Source: Enoplolaimus lenunculus
Lineage: Eukaryota > Nematoda > Enoplea > Enoplida > Thoracostomopsidae
Assembly: GCA_030248215.1 (NCBI GenBank)
Contig: JASANG010003767.1
Span: forward strand, 186,001-250,000
Direction: 5' to 3'
DNA length: 64,000 nucleotides
The notes under the pieces were generated by a model, which was given only the letters and a program-made list of their open reading frames with translations, was not told where the DNA came from and searched no databases. This document shows, in pieces, positions 47,301 to 53,639 of this stretch. The number at the start of each line of letters is the position of its first letter. The first letter of the stretch is position 1. The position numbers and the translations under genes were made by a program.

Positions 47301-48859
47301 ATTGAGTTGACTCTGAGTGAGTTGATTAATTAACTCAGAATGAATTCAATCAACTCCAAAATTGTGAGTTCTGATAGTCCAAACTCAGACTGAATGATTA
47401 AACTCATTCTGAGTTAAAATCAACTCAGTGGAATTTACAGTGCACGCAGAGCTGGGATAGCATTCCCCATCGCTCTCCCATTTCGCATCCGCCGCTGGTT
47501 GAGCCCATTTTTTGGATTTGAGTTTGCGTTTGTGAATCCTCGTGGAATATAACCGAATTGTAAGTCATGTTACATTTCAGACATTTGAAGCATTTGCAAA
47601 ACCAATCAAAGACTTGATGAAATGGCAAAATGTCAAAGTAAGCTTGGATGTCTTAGTCGGCAAGTTTAGTCAACGTTGAGTAGCGTCTATCACCAGTTGA
47701 CAATAGGTCTTATAAGTTTTGATCGCAAGGGTAACTAAATATAACGTCACACTCTCTAAACTAACAATTTTGGCTACGGTCGTTTTGCCGCCTCCCCGGC
47801 CAGGGAACCCAGGGTGTCCAAGTATCAGTTGAGGCCCGTTCAGAAATACGGGGGCGATGCGTACATTTCTAGAAACGTATTCCAAAACTAAAGTTTAGTG
47901 CTGGAATTTCATATATTTACTGCAGAAAATGCGCTGACATCTCGTTCGCGTCGCTAGTGAGGTTTTTTTTATATATGCACATGTTTTACCTCTTAGTCGC
48001 CAGTCAACTGCAAACTTTCTTGCCGTCTTAGATTGCCATCACGTGCTTGATACCTTGCTACGCCCCGTTTGACACTTTTAGAAATATCGCTCCCACGTCC
48101 ACGCGTGCTCTTGAGTGGCTGAGTCAAACTTAACGAAATTATAACAAATGCCGTAACACCACAGCCAAAGTTGAAAAAGGAATTAATTCAACCAAACATT
48201 GAATCCAACCTTAACGAAAACTCAATTCCTCCTTTTGTCAGCAACAGCGCTTTTTATATTGAAAGTTATGTTTGAAGTCTCGGCCGTATATTCGCCGTAA
48301 ATCGGTGTAGCGACGACATTAGTGAAGCTATGAACTACGTTTTTCAGAAATTAGAAGGATGGTTTGTTGTATAACAAGCTGATTAACGCTAAACCAGCTT
48401 TAACAATAATCCCAGCGGACAGTTTTCACATCTAATCAATCCATGGCTAAAGCCCCTGCTCCACCTGTGCCTTTGTGTACAATCCCCGGCATTTGAATAT
48501 CCTCCCGGAAGCTGCGCTGGCCCGCGGTGTGACGAGGACGAATGACGTTCTGTGTGATCTAAAAATTTGGCCCAGGTAGAAAAGTTTCAGCCCCGCTTGT
48601 AAGCTTATTATTTCCACCTGGCATGCTCGTCCTAATATTGTTCTGATTCTCAACCAGGTTGCGTTGGCTATGGAGTTAAAGCAGGGTCAACTATTCAATT
48701 ATCACAATGTTTTAGTGTCCATTTGCTCGCGAGTCAGCACTGTTGCAACAACTACTTACACAACCAACTTATTCAGAATCTGCTCTTCAGTTGGCTTCGT
48801 TTGAATGCGAACAACCTGATACTCCAATTGATAAAGAAATGTGTAAAAAGTTAAAGTAA
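22449..48859 (+). CDS. RASGEF1: RASGEF1-family Ras/Rap guanine-nucleotide exchange factor (17 exons)
   Basis: Seen: exons 22449-23318, 26666-26929, 36154-36345, 37230-37331, 38088-38165, 39133-39177, 39855-40040, 40280-40366, 40973-41038, 42584-42643, 43232-43327, 43872-43974, 44482-44522, 45745-45879, 46977-47078, 47581-47637 and 48716-48859. All are bounded by AG and GT, and they join in frame to 875 residues. Residues 443-608 match RasGEF_N (LDSLITKLTPTHDYCPE, then RNFTFVFLLNARACISPAEL). Residues 609-875 match the RASGEF1 catalytic domain: QQLTHIEL, YAEWFNHLSRVVATEVCR, CFNIGNFNSLMAI, NRLKKTWTKL, LDPSCNFASYR, IIIPFFSLFVKDL, and CPFARE near the end. Known: RASGEF1 proteins load GTP on Ras-family GTPases, and vertebrate A and B act on Rap2. 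Odd: vertebrate relatives are about 470-480 residues. This one has ~440 extra N-terminal residues, including a poly-Asn run and an SH3-ligand-like PPKPGRR. The start at 22449 is the first ATG after an in-frame TAA. The family call is firm; the A/B/C subtype is not resolved. Confidence 0.93.
22752..22871 (+). repeat. AAC trinucleotide microsatellite in the coding exon
   Basis: Near-perfect AAC/AAT triplets encode the poly-Asn block of the RasGEF protein. The repeat is long enough to be length-polymorphic and to create long spurious Val-, Leu- and Cys-rich frames on the other strand. Confidence 0.9.
24211..24622 (+). mobile_element. TA-flanked MITE family D
   Basis: Ends CTGTAGTGACTCGAATAA and TTATTCGGGTCATACAG, with TA at 24211-24212 and 24621-24622. 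Confidence 0.85.
25203..25310 (+). repeat. TATA-rich microsatellite
   Basis: About 100 bases of TATATAAT / ATATATTA words. Confidence 0.9.
26016..26280 (+). mobile_element. MITE family K (GGCGGATCC ends)
   Basis: AGAGGCGGATCCAAAAATTT on the left and CCCTCTGGATCCG on the right. The middle repeats AAATTGTAAGGTAGG and CCTTATCATTTTATC. Other copies: 45081-45332, 30768-30950 and 32615-32785. Confidence 0.7.
26666..26929 (+). CDS. RASGEF1: RASGEF1 coding exon 2: basic linker
   Basis: It encodes residues 291-378 between a CACCCATTTTAG acceptor and a GTAAGT donor, phase 0. It contains VPSRRKRPSNRITGR, and then APPKPGRRYRRAHE. The first looks like a basic nuclear-localisation-type cluster. The second holds PPKPGR, which fits the class II SH3-ligand pattern PxxPxR. 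No match to vertebrate RASGEF1. Confidence 0.72.
29066..29275 (+). mobile_element. CTTAGG-core MITE, subfamily A, 8-bp target duplication
   Basis: Element 29074-29267. AATCAACT at 29066-29073 is repeated exactly at 29268-29275. It has two CTTAGG blocks. It lies in intron 2 of the RasGEF gene. Confidence 0.9.
29632..29782 (+). mobile_element. CTTAGG-core MITE, subfamily C
   Basis: It starts GGCCCATTTTACTTTAACGG and ends ATCAAAGTAACATTGGTC. It shares the internal TTTCTGGTGGGTCTATAAAA block with the other C copies. Confidence 0.8.
30213..30289 (+). other. Orphan exon-like segment in RASGEF1 intron 2
   Basis: A GTCGTACAG acceptor and a consensus GTAAGT donor bound 77 nt. It is GC-rich, unlike its surroundings, and open in one frame (AHPKTRGQKSAPRRQQQWNQ). 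Its length is not a multiple of three, so inserting it between exons 2 and 3 would shift the frame. It could be a first exon of another isoform, a poison exon or a decoy. Confidence 0.25.
31878..31980 (+). mobile_element. Truncated CTTAGG-core MITE, subfamily A
   Basis: The left end (CATGTAAAGATCTGGGGTGG) and part of the core are present. The right end is missing. Confidence 0.65.
33308..33445 (-). mobile_element. MITE family F, partial
   Basis: ATGATACAAGAGTGTTTC, GGTATAAAATGTACCACC and GAGGGGAGTTATTGTCACAT match one half of the copy at 14481. Confidence 0.62.
33800..34400 (+). repeat. Degenerate AAGACATATATGTCTT palindrome cluster
   Basis: AAGACATA and TATGTCTT words, TTGTATTTCAG and TTTAAGACA recur every 20-40 bases. 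No periodic unit is exact, and no gene is seen. Confidence 0.6.
35178..35325 (+). mobile_element. CTTAGG-core MITE, subfamily C, 3'-truncated
   Basis: It has the left end (CCATGTTACTTTAAGGGACG) and the TTTCTGGTGGGTCTATAAAA block, then a TTGCAACGC spacer and CTTAGG units. The right end is missing. Confidence 0.75.
35838..36026 (+). mobile_element. Diverged CTTAGG-core MITE
   Basis: The ends read ACTTTTAGTGGCATCCC and the inverse GTGTCTAAAAGTAAC. The middle resembles subfamily A (GAATGCAACAGAGTAAGCTT). It is therefore a mixed or old copy. Confidence 0.55.
36154..36345 (+). CDS. RASGEF1: RASGEF1 coding exon 3
   Basis: It encodes residues 379-442 (KALSGDELLLVAQEESRRK, then DISLNPTFVTPVTIP and SLPRRPQSAKFSS), with an ATTCATAG acceptor and a GTGAGT donor, phase 0. 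It is a linker ahead of the RasGEF_N domain, with many Ser, Pro and Arg residues. Confidence 0.82.
36728..36805 (-). pseudogene. tRNA-like sequence (degenerate tRNA or SINE head)
   Basis: The minus strand reads GAGTAGCTCAGTGGTTAGAG (good A box), then a region resembling an anticodon arm, and GTGGGTTCCAGACC (B box with one change). The acceptor stem does not pair well and position 33 of the putative anticodon loop is not T, so a functional tRNA is unlikely. Confidence 0.45.
37230..37331 (+). CDS. RASGEF1: RASGEF1 coding exon 4: start of RasGEF_N
   Basis: It encodes residues 443-476. SESLDSLITKLTPTHDYCPE aligns with the vertebrate RASGEF1 stretch in which GSLEAL is followed by a V-P-x-x-D-Y-Y-P-D motif. 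Acceptor TTTATTTTAG, donor GTAAGC, phase 0. Confidence 0.92.
37770..37968 (+). mobile_element. MITE family L (GCCGGAGCAG ends)
   Basis: Ends AAAGCCGGAGCAGCCTCC and TGCCTGCTCCGGCAC. A GTTTGGGACCCCCACCCTGG interior. Further copies: 41548-41718 and, inverted, 42326-42497. Confidence 0.68.
38088..38165 (+). CDS. RASGEF1: RASGEF1 coding exon 5: RasGEF_N
   Basis: It encodes residues 477-502, RNFTFVFLLNARACISPAEL then FERIVK. This corresponds to the T-Y-I-F-T-F-L-L-S-S-R motif of vertebrate RASGEF1. Acceptor CTGTTTCAG, donor GTACGC, phase 0. A CTTAGG-rich MITE starts 25 bases downstream. Confidence 0.93.
38182..38398 (+). mobile_element. CTTAGG-core MITE, subfamily C, 8-bp target duplication
   Basis: Element 38190-38390, flanked by TGTAATAT and TTTAATAT (7 of 8). 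It begins 25 bases after coding exon 5 of the RasGEF gene, so it sits almost against the donor. Confidence 0.87.
38571..38730 (-). mobile_element. tRNA-derived SINE
   Basis: Read on the minus strand it has an A-box-like AGCTCAGTGGTGA and a degenerate B box, then a tail ending ATTCATGTGAAAAGGGGTT. Same family as the copies at 42800, 49480 and 56518. Confidence 0.68.
39133..39177 (+). CDS. RASGEF1: RASGEF1 coding micro-exon 6 (15 residues)
   Basis: TVLAAHRNSRNKLDE fills the gap between FERIVK and KSLKQL, where vertebrate RASGEF1 has a short variable loop. Acceptor AATTTCAG, donor GTAAGC, phase 0. Confidence 0.8.
39245..39445 (+). mobile_element. CTTAGG-core MITE, subfamily C, 8-bp target duplication
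   Basis: Element ~39253-39437. TATTTACA at 39245-39252 is repeated at 39438-39445. It lies 75 bases after micro-exon 6. Confidence 0.87.
39855..40040 (+). CDS. RASGEF1: RASGEF1 coding exon 7: end of RasGEF_N core
   Basis: It encodes residues 518-579. VILQWTEHFANDFRERPVF matches the LLKEWTEAFPYDFQDE region of vertebrate RASGEF1. It ends FNLAAK before GTAACC. Acceptor GCATTTCAG, phase 0. Confidence 0.93.
40280..40366 (+). CDS. RASGEF1: RASGEF1 coding exon 8: interdomain linker
   Basis: It encodes residues 580-608 (LQEIEQYEATIENIQIQMTK, then LEMLPFETM). It is a helical linker between RasGEF_N and the catalytic domain. Acceptor TTGTTTTAG, donor GTAAAA, phase 0. Confidence 0.88.
40388..40608 (+). 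mobile_element. Palindromic element family H
   Basis: AAAATGGTGAGTCAAATTGA at the left is mirrored by TCAATTTGACTCACCATTTT at the right. Inside, TAGGCTTTTCC is mirrored by GGAAAAGCCTA. It starts about 20 bases after coding exon 8. Confidence 0.8.
40973..41038 (+). CDS. RASGEF1: RASGEF1 coding exon 9: start of catalytic domain
   Basis: It encodes residues 609-630. NPAIIAQQLTHIEL matches the D-P-x-x-L-A-Q-Q-L-T-H-I-E-L start of the RasGEF catalytic domain in RASGEF1. Donor GTAAGC, phase 0. A piggyBac-like MITE lies just downstream. Confidence 0.93.
41082..41359 (+). mobile_element. TTAA-flanked MITE family J (piggyBac-like)
   Basis: Same ends as the copy at 8113: GCCCTATTCACATGGGCAAA on the left, and GTGTGAATAGGGC then TTAA on the right. 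The left flank has drifted to TAAT. It lies about 45 bases after coding exon 9. Confidence 0.77.
41548..41718 (+). mobile_element. MITE family L
   Basis: GGGCCGGAGCAGCGGCC at the left, AACCTGCTCCGGTAC at the right, GGGGTCCCCACCCCGG inside. Confidence 0.66.
42326..42497 (-). mobile_element. MITE family L, inverted
   Basis: GTGCCGGAGCAGGCAAG and GTTGGGGCCCTTTGCG at one side, GGGATAGGTCCCCC and CTGCTGCGGCCC at the other. Confidence 0.64.
42584..42643 (+). CDS. RASGEF1: RASGEF1 coding exon 10
   Basis: It encodes residues 631-650, DRLRMVRPEEFIQTFQTNCD. This is the segment after THIEL, equivalent to the G-P-E-E-F-V-Q-A-F motif of vertebrate RASGEF1B. Acceptor TTTTTTCAG, donor GTAAGT, phase 0. Confidence 0.92.
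42800..42952 (-). mobile_element. tRNA-derived SINE, best copy
   Basis: Minus strand: a GC-rich leader, TATAGCTGAGTGGTGAT (A box), GGAGTTCGAATCCTAGC (B box), and a tail ATATTCATGTGAGAAAGGGT. About 150 bp. A truncated MITE abuts its right side. Confidence 0.75.
42953..43078 (+). mobile_element. 5'-truncated CTTAGG-core MITE next to a SINE
   Basis: The core and right end (TGTTCTTTACATTGGCCC) follow directly on the SINE at 42800-42952, so the left half has been replaced or lost. Confidence 0.7.
43232..43327 (+). CDS. RASGEF1: RASGEF1 coding exon 11
   Basis: It encodes residues 651-682. NIEIYAEWFNHLSRVVATEV followed by CR matches the L-E-A-Y-V-E-W-F-N-R-L-S-Y-L-V-A-T-E-I-C region. Acceptor TTTTTTTCAG, donor GTACGT, phase 0. 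Confidence 0.94.
43872..43974 (+). CDS. RASGEF1: RASGEF1 coding exon 12
   Basis: It encodes NLKKKHRRHVIQLFIDVSKE then CFNIGNFNSLMAIF, the best-conserved part of the RasGEF catalytic domain. It ends in phase 1 at TTTG|GTAAGC, the only phase-1 junction in the gene. Confidence 0.95.
44482..44522 (+). CDS. RASGEF1: RASGEF1 coding micro-exon 13 (41 nt)
   Basis: It completes AGLQSPAVNRLKKT, equivalent to vertebrate S-G-M-N-x-S-P-V-x-R-L-K-K-T. Acceptor GAATTTCAG. The donor is GTTAGT, which is unusual but required by the alignment. Confidence 0.9.
44648..44856 (+). mobile_element. CTTAGG-core MITE, subfamily A, 8-bp target duplication
   Basis: Element 44656-44848, flanked by TTGACTTT and CTGACTTT (7 of 8). 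It lies in the RasGEF intron after micro-exon 13. Confidence 0.85.
45081..45332 (+). mobile_element. MITE family K
   Basis: Same structure as the copy at 26016: AGAGGCGGATTTAAAATTTT at the left, CCCCCTCTGGATTCG at the right, GGTAGTGACCTTATCATTTT inside. Confidence 0.68.
45460..45625 (+). mobile_element. MITE family G in the intron before exon 14
   Basis: GGCCCGTAACCCGCTCTCCT at the left and CCCTTTGGCTACGGG at the right, with GGGTTTTCGGTGGCTTGC inside. Confidence 0.65.
45745..45879 (+). CDS. RASGEF1: RASGEF1 coding exon 14
   Basis: It encodes residues 731-775. WTKLDMCNYEILERQLDPSC, then NFASYRATFKAA and PREK, align with vertebrate W-x-K-V-K-T-A-K-F-D-x-L-E-H-x-M-D-P-S-S-N-F. Acceptor AATTTTCAG, donor GTAAAC, phase 0. 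Confidence 0.95.
46217..46346 (+). mobile_element. Family E MITE, short copy
   Basis: AGGTTGCGCTTTGACCGC and AAGTATAGCATAACC ends, with GCCACCGCACGCCACC inside. Confidence 0.6.
46383..46647 (+). mobile_element. MITE family D, internally deleted
   Basis: Both ends are recognisable (CTGTAGTTTCTCGAATAAG and TTGTTCGGGGCACTGCAG), but the middle is about 150 bases shorter than in full copies. Confidence 0.7.
46977..47078 (+). CDS. RASGEF1: RASGEF1 coding exon 15
   Basis: It encodes residues 776-809. IIIPFFSLFVKDLIFLYQNV matches I-V-I-P-F-F-S-L-L-I-K-D-I-Y-F-L in vertebrate RASGEF1B. Acceptor TTTGTTTCAG, donor GTAAGT, phase 0. Confidence 0.95.
47262..47445 (+). repeat. Family I: GAGTTAATTCAGA-type palindromic repeat
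   Basis: Many inverted AACTCAGA / TCTGAGTT words and the terminal TGGAATTTACAGTG. Related sequence lies at 21985-22200 and 53640-53862. Confidence 0.6.
47581..47637 (+). CDS. RASGEF1: RASGEF1 coding exon 16 (19 residues)
   Basis: TFEAFAKPIKDLMKWQNVK corresponds to the F-W-E-L-A-K-Q-V-S-E-F-M-T-W-K-Q-V region. Acceptor ACATTTCAG, donor GTAAGC, phase 0. Confidence 0.93.
48716..48859 (+). CDS. RASGEF1: RASGEF1 last catalytic exon, ending at TAA 48857-48859
   Basis: It encodes CPFARESALLQQLLTQPTYS, then ESALQLASFECEQPDTPIDK and EMCKKLK, matching the CPFE...SEDALYLASYESEGPENHIEKD end of vertebrate RASGEF1B. The TAA lies inside a good donor, AAA|GTAAGT, at 48855/48856. If that donor is used, the acceptor at 50865-50866 adds LEFQWQ and a stop at 50886-50888. 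A MITE starts 12 bases after the TAA. Confidence 0.92.
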   Translation, partial: CPFARESALLQQLLTQPTYSESALQLASFECEQPDTPIDKEMCKKLK

Positions 48860-48864
48860 GTCAC

Positions 48865-49186
48865 TTCAACCAAGAGTGGATGATGCATATTTCAACAAGA
48901 GTATGCAACTGGGTATATTCTGTGTAGAAAAGAATGTACCCGGCACGCGTTGTGTTTTTCCCTATCCCCCTTATTTAGAGGGGGGCACAGGCGATGCGAA
49001 CCGTGACGCTTTATTTATGCGGCATCAAACGTGCTCCCCGCATAGTTGAATTTAGGGTATTCATGCGATAGCGACCCCCCTCTACAAAAGGGGGGTCGGG
49101 AAAAACGCAACACCTGGTAGTACATTTTGTACTACGCGGGTTTCCAAGAGTGGCACACTTTTGTCATTATACACTCTTGATTCAAC
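48865..49186 (+). mobile_element. MITE family F, inserted 11 bases after the RASGEF1 stop
   Basis: Element ~48871-49180. TTCAAC at 48865-48870 is repeated at 49181-49186. CAAGAGTGGATGATGC and ATACACTCTTGA ends. If the gene ends at 48859, its 3' UTR would begin within this element. Confidence 0.78.
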
Positions 49187-49479
49187 TGACAAATTTTTTC
49201 GACTGACAAAATAGTAAATTCTAAATGTGCCTCACAGTGAAAGTTCAACAAATTAATTGTTGTTTCGCATGAAATTTCCGTTTGTTTATTTCATAATTTT
49301 ACAACAGCCATTGAGAGGAATATGAATCAAAAATGTAAATGAACGAAAGGCTGCAGTATAATAGGCCAGATTTATAACAACGAAACGAATGCACTGACCT
49401 TTAAGAAGCAAGTGTCTTTTTAGCTTAACCATTTGTTACACGTATGCATAGTACAGAATCTTTACAAAATATACGAGCC

Positions 49480-49613
49480 TCCCTCAGCTCGAGAGTCAAG
49501 CTCATAGCTCAGCGGTGGCGTTAAGCGTCCTGAATCCAAGATTGTGTTGTTCGAGTCTTAGGTAAAAAGCAGATTTTAAATGAAACCGAAAATATTCATA
49601 TGAGAAAGGGTTT
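49480..49613 (+). mobile_element. tRNA-derived SINE
   Basis: Plus strand: CATAGCTCAGCGGTGGCG, GTTGTTCGAGTCTTAGG and the tail TATTCATATGAGAAAGGGTT. Confidence 0.7.
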
Positions 49614-49724
49614 ATACTATTTTTTCTCAATTAAAATTCAGTTTTATTCATCTAAAAGTACGTTTGTGATATATAAACCAGTCGTAGTGGGACTACATTT
49701 ATTGAGTGAAGCTCGAACTAACGT

Positions 49725-50520
49725 AAGCAATTAAGATAATATGCAAATTAGTTGTTAGCTAACTATTCATTTATCGGTTTTGGAGGGTTGTAAGCAATTT
49801 CGTCAGATTCCTCGCACCCAAAAACCGTTCAGCCACCCTAAGAATTATTGGAATAATTTAAAAAGTCCTCATTTTGTCTTGTCAATTAAGCAAATATACA
49901 AATTAGCTATTAGCTAACTATTCGATAATCGGTTTTAAAGCTTTTGTCGACAATTTATTCAGATTCCTCGCGCCCGAAAACCCATTATTGCTGAAATTAG
50001 ATTGCTTGTAAGCCTAACAATTAGTGAAACATTGCAAAAACGCAATTTTGCTTATATGCAATTATCTATTAGCTAACTACTCTAGTATCGGTTTTAGATG
50101 CTTGTAAACCATTTATATAGATTCCTCGCACCCAAAAACCTTCAGTAAACCCGAATAATTATTGAAATTAATTAAAGAGTCCTAGTTTTGTCTTGTCAAT
50201 TAAGCTAATATGCAAATTAGCTATTAGCTAACTATTCAATTATCGGTTCTGGATGTTTTTAAACAATTCTTAAATTCCTCGCACCTCAAAATCCTTTAGT
50301 GATGAAATTATATTGCTCTTAACCTTAATAATTAGGGAAATATTGGAAAAACTCTTAATTTAGGCTAATAAACTATGCTAGTATGCAAATTATCTATTTG
50401 CTAACTGCCCAATTATCGGTTTTGGAGGTTTGTAAACAGTCTATGCAGATTTCTCGCACCCAAAAACCCTTTAGTGCTAAAATTTAGCCTGTAGCTAATA
50501 AACGGCTTAAAATTTTAAAA
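49725..50520 (+). repeat. ~165-175 bp tandem repeat, about five units
   Basis: Each unit contains ATGCAAATTAGCTATTAGCT, AACTATTC, TATCGGTTTTGGA and GATTCCTCGCACCCAAAAAC. Units start near 49735, 49890, 50060, 50205 and 50380. Confidence 0.82.
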
Positions 50521-50706
50521 CGCCAATGAGAGGTTAACACCCCAGGATAATTGGCTTTCAAACAAAAAAGTTTATCAAAATCGGTTCAGCCGTTCCTGAG
50601 TTTCTTTTCGGACGGACAGATGGATGGACGGACATTCACCTTTCGCCCCCCAAGTACAAAACATAAAACGCTTCGCAAAAATCCGAGCTTCGCTCAATAA
50701 ATAAAT
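50521..50706 (+). mobile_element. Retroposon-like tail after the tandem repeat
   Basis: AAAATCGGTTCAGCCGTTCC, then GGACGGACAGATGGATGG, and a terminal AATAAATAAATAAA microsatellite. This arrangement resembles the 3' ends of RTE-type LINEs or SINEs that borrow them. There is no reverse-transcriptase frame. Confidence 0.45.
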
Positions 50707-50866
50707 AAATAAACAAAAAATATGTATATATATGTATATAAAATATATGTATATACATATACTTATGTACATATATTTCGTTTCCCAGTCTTTTGTTCAT
50801 ATGGCACTCCGCTCTTCGTTGAAAAAATGTTTATGCTAAGTTTTCTAATATTTCAATTTGTTTTAG

Positions 50867-50888
50867 GCTCGAGTTTCAATGGCAGTAA
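50867..50888 (+). CDS. RASGEF1: Possible alternative final coding exon of RASGEF1
   Basis: An AATTTGTTTTAG acceptor is followed, in the phase left by the donor at 48856, by LEFQWQ and TAA. Only six residues are added, so coding evidence alone cannot prove it. No canonical AATAAA follows within 300 bases; an ATTAAA sits near 51166. Confidence 0.25.
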
Positions 50889-51509
50889 ATGTTTTTTTAC
50901 TTCAAACAAATATTCAATCAAAGTTGAACTTAAACGCAACAACATTGAAAAAACTGTGATGTACGCAACTTTATTCAGCAGTACATTTGTACTATCAAAC
51001 CATTGACACATATTTTGTCATGTTTGCCGTTTCTGGACACATTCGAGTTAACCTCGACATTTATCAAGGATTTCTCTATGAAGCAGGCACCGGCGTAGTG
51101 ACGGCACAACGGGGGGGGGGCGTCAACTTCGCCAGCGAAGCTAGTGAGAGTCAAAACTTTGTTTAGCATTAAATCATAATACAAAGTTTTGGTTTTGCTC
51201 CCGGAAGCAAGACTGGTTCAAGGGCTCCGCTATACTCGCTGCGTGCCACCAAAACACCGACGCGCGGCATTGGCTCCACCTAGTGTTTCTTAGAACTTAA
51301 GTCAGGCTTAAGCGTTGCTTTGGGCGTAGAATGGCTAAAATCGATGTTATGACGGCTGTGCCGCAATGTAAACATTACCTGAGCCCTGCGTGGCCATTGA
51401 GTTATAGTTATTATTTGCTGTTTTTACTCACAGTGACATAGCTAGGCTGTGTCATCATGATATGTGCGCCTCAGGCTGTAAACGGATGGTAAAAATAACG
51501 GAAACGAAA

Positions 51510-51832
51510 ATGGTTGGAGTATAAAAGTTTCAAAAATGTTTTATTTTTCTACCAACACAATTGAGGCGTGCAAATATTCATCAGGTTTTCTACAAGTTTA
51601 AAGAAAAAATGGCCGATGCATCGAAATTTTTATGATTTTGGATGAATTTCGTAATTTTTATTTCATTTCAAACATTGCAGCATGTCTTCAATGAAAAATT
51701 GGGAGATATATACAATTGATTTTTATAACTAGTTTTCAGCATACAAATAACAGTATTTTCGTTATTACTACAGCGGAAACGGAAAGGGATACCGATTTTT
51801 ACCGGAAACGGATATCCGGTTACACCATGGTG
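51510..51832 (+). repeat. Dispersed repeat family O
   Basis: GATGCATCGAAATTTTTA, CATTGCAGCATGTC and ACCGATTTTTACCGGAAA occur in the same order at 59395-59640. The copies differ in length by small indels. Confidence 0.65.
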
Positions 51833-51924
51833 TGTCTATAATGTTGTTGTTTTTGTTGTTGTTGTTGTTGTTGCGTGGATGTGTGGTAGTAATTGTTGTT
51901 TCTGGGTTTTCCGGCCTGGTTTGC

Positions 51925-52060
51925 ACGGTCTCACGGAAAACACGTTCGGTGTAGCTGAGTGGTGATACTAATAAACACCTTGCTGCGTTGAATGCAGGGG
52001 TCGAATCCGTGTTGAAAAATATCTGAAATGAAAGAGAAAATATGCACATGAGTAACAGAT
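51925..52060 (+). mobile_element. tRNA-derived SINE, diverged copy
   Basis: GGTGTAGCTGAGTGGTGATA (A box), AGGGGTCGAATCCGTG (B box) and a tail with ATATGCACATGAG. Confidence 0.6.
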
Positions 52061-52098
52061 TAAAGGAAGCATAGTAAATATTAATATTTTATGATTAA

Positions 52099-52292
52099 AA
52101 GAAAACGGCCCATGTATAGAAGAGGGTCGGATCGTTTTCCGAAAAGGCTATAATAGAGTCAGTTTAAGCTTTAGACTAATTTTTTTGCTTAGGCTTAGGT
52201 TTAGGCTTAGGAATGGGCTCATCCATACGCTTCGGCTTAGGAATATGCTTATACTACTGTTCTGGCCCTGTTCTTTACATGGGCAAGAAAAC
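52099..52292 (+). mobile_element. CTTAGG-core MITE, subfamily B, 8-bp target duplication
   Basis: Element 52107-52284. It starts GGCCCATGTATAGA and ends TTCTTTACATGGGC. AAGAAAAC at 52099-52106 is repeated at 52285-52292. Confidence 0.9.
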
Positions 52293-53639
52293 CATATATT
52301 GTTTAACTCAAAGCTCAGGTTTATTTCATGCTTTAGAGTTCCACCGGTACTGTTTGATGTAAATATTTGGTAGTCGAAGTAAATTTATTGACGTTACTAT
52401 TTTGAGCGTAATATACCAAGCTATCTGGCTTTTTGCACAGTTAAAGTATTGGCCGAAAAGCTTTAACAAAAAATGCAAGATATTTGCTGTTTTGAAATGC
52501 ACTTATTGCTATTTTCAACCATAATAATACCTACTTGAAACATAACAAATTTTAATTACTAAAAATTTTGCAAACGAATCTAATCGACATAGTAAATACA
52601 AGGCGTCCAACTTTGCACAGTGCACAAAAACGATATTGAATATATAAAATTCTGTATGCAAATTTTCTAATTATGAAACTATCCCATCTATGTGCCACGA
52701 AAGTATTGTAAACAAAGTAAGTTGTAAACTTGTCCAAAATACGTACGTGGGGCTTTCCAGCTTTAGTAGAAAGTTATCTTAGTTTCGTCCGAATGATTCA
52801 CGTGTTAGAACATTCTTGTAATTTAACATGTTCAGCGTGGCAAATTTTATCATTCAGAGAACAATTTGTAAAGAATCAAAAAACGATTTTGCACACTGCA
52901 AGTTAGAATTTAAAACGTTAATATAAAGTAATTTCAATGCGGAATACAGTCGATCCAAGAAAAGGAAATTGTTTGTATGAATGGAATGTTTTTTTGCCAA
53001 TTTCGGCCAACAAAATAGCTATCAAAAAACATGAGTAATTCGAGACGTTTCTCAAGACAGTGTTTTTGTTATGCGACGCCATACGTCACCGCATGGCACA
53101 TGCCGAATGGTGCCTAACACCGCCGTAAGAGGCCAGACTACTTAAACAATTAAAGGTTTGCCTACTGTAATACTGTGAAATTTGTAAAGTCTGAATTTGG
53201 CCTTTACATTAACTTTGAATGTTTTACCGCGAACTCTGGGTCCAGAAACCTTGTTCACTTTGACCCATATATTTTAACCTCCGGTGGCCCTGATTCATAC
53301 ATTAGCCATGGAATATCACAACACACTGGAAAAGTAGACGAGTTTTTTAAAACGCAAAAAAGATAAGGTTGGGTAATGGTAGGTCGCACTCAGGTAAAGC
53401 AATTTTTCGCGAGTGTCTCGCGGATAAAAAATTTTTTCGTTTAAACGTCGGCCCAGGTAAAGAACTCTGAACCCACTTACGGCTGATAGTGGGCGGTGTC
53501 TGGATGATTGCCGAGAAATGGGTGAACGTGCTCAAATTAGGTTGTGTTTAATAGTATATAACTTGTTTGAAGAAATATATTAAGTATAAATATAGAGATT
53601 AGGGTTCCTGGCTTGTAAATTCTGAAGAGTTGATTATGT

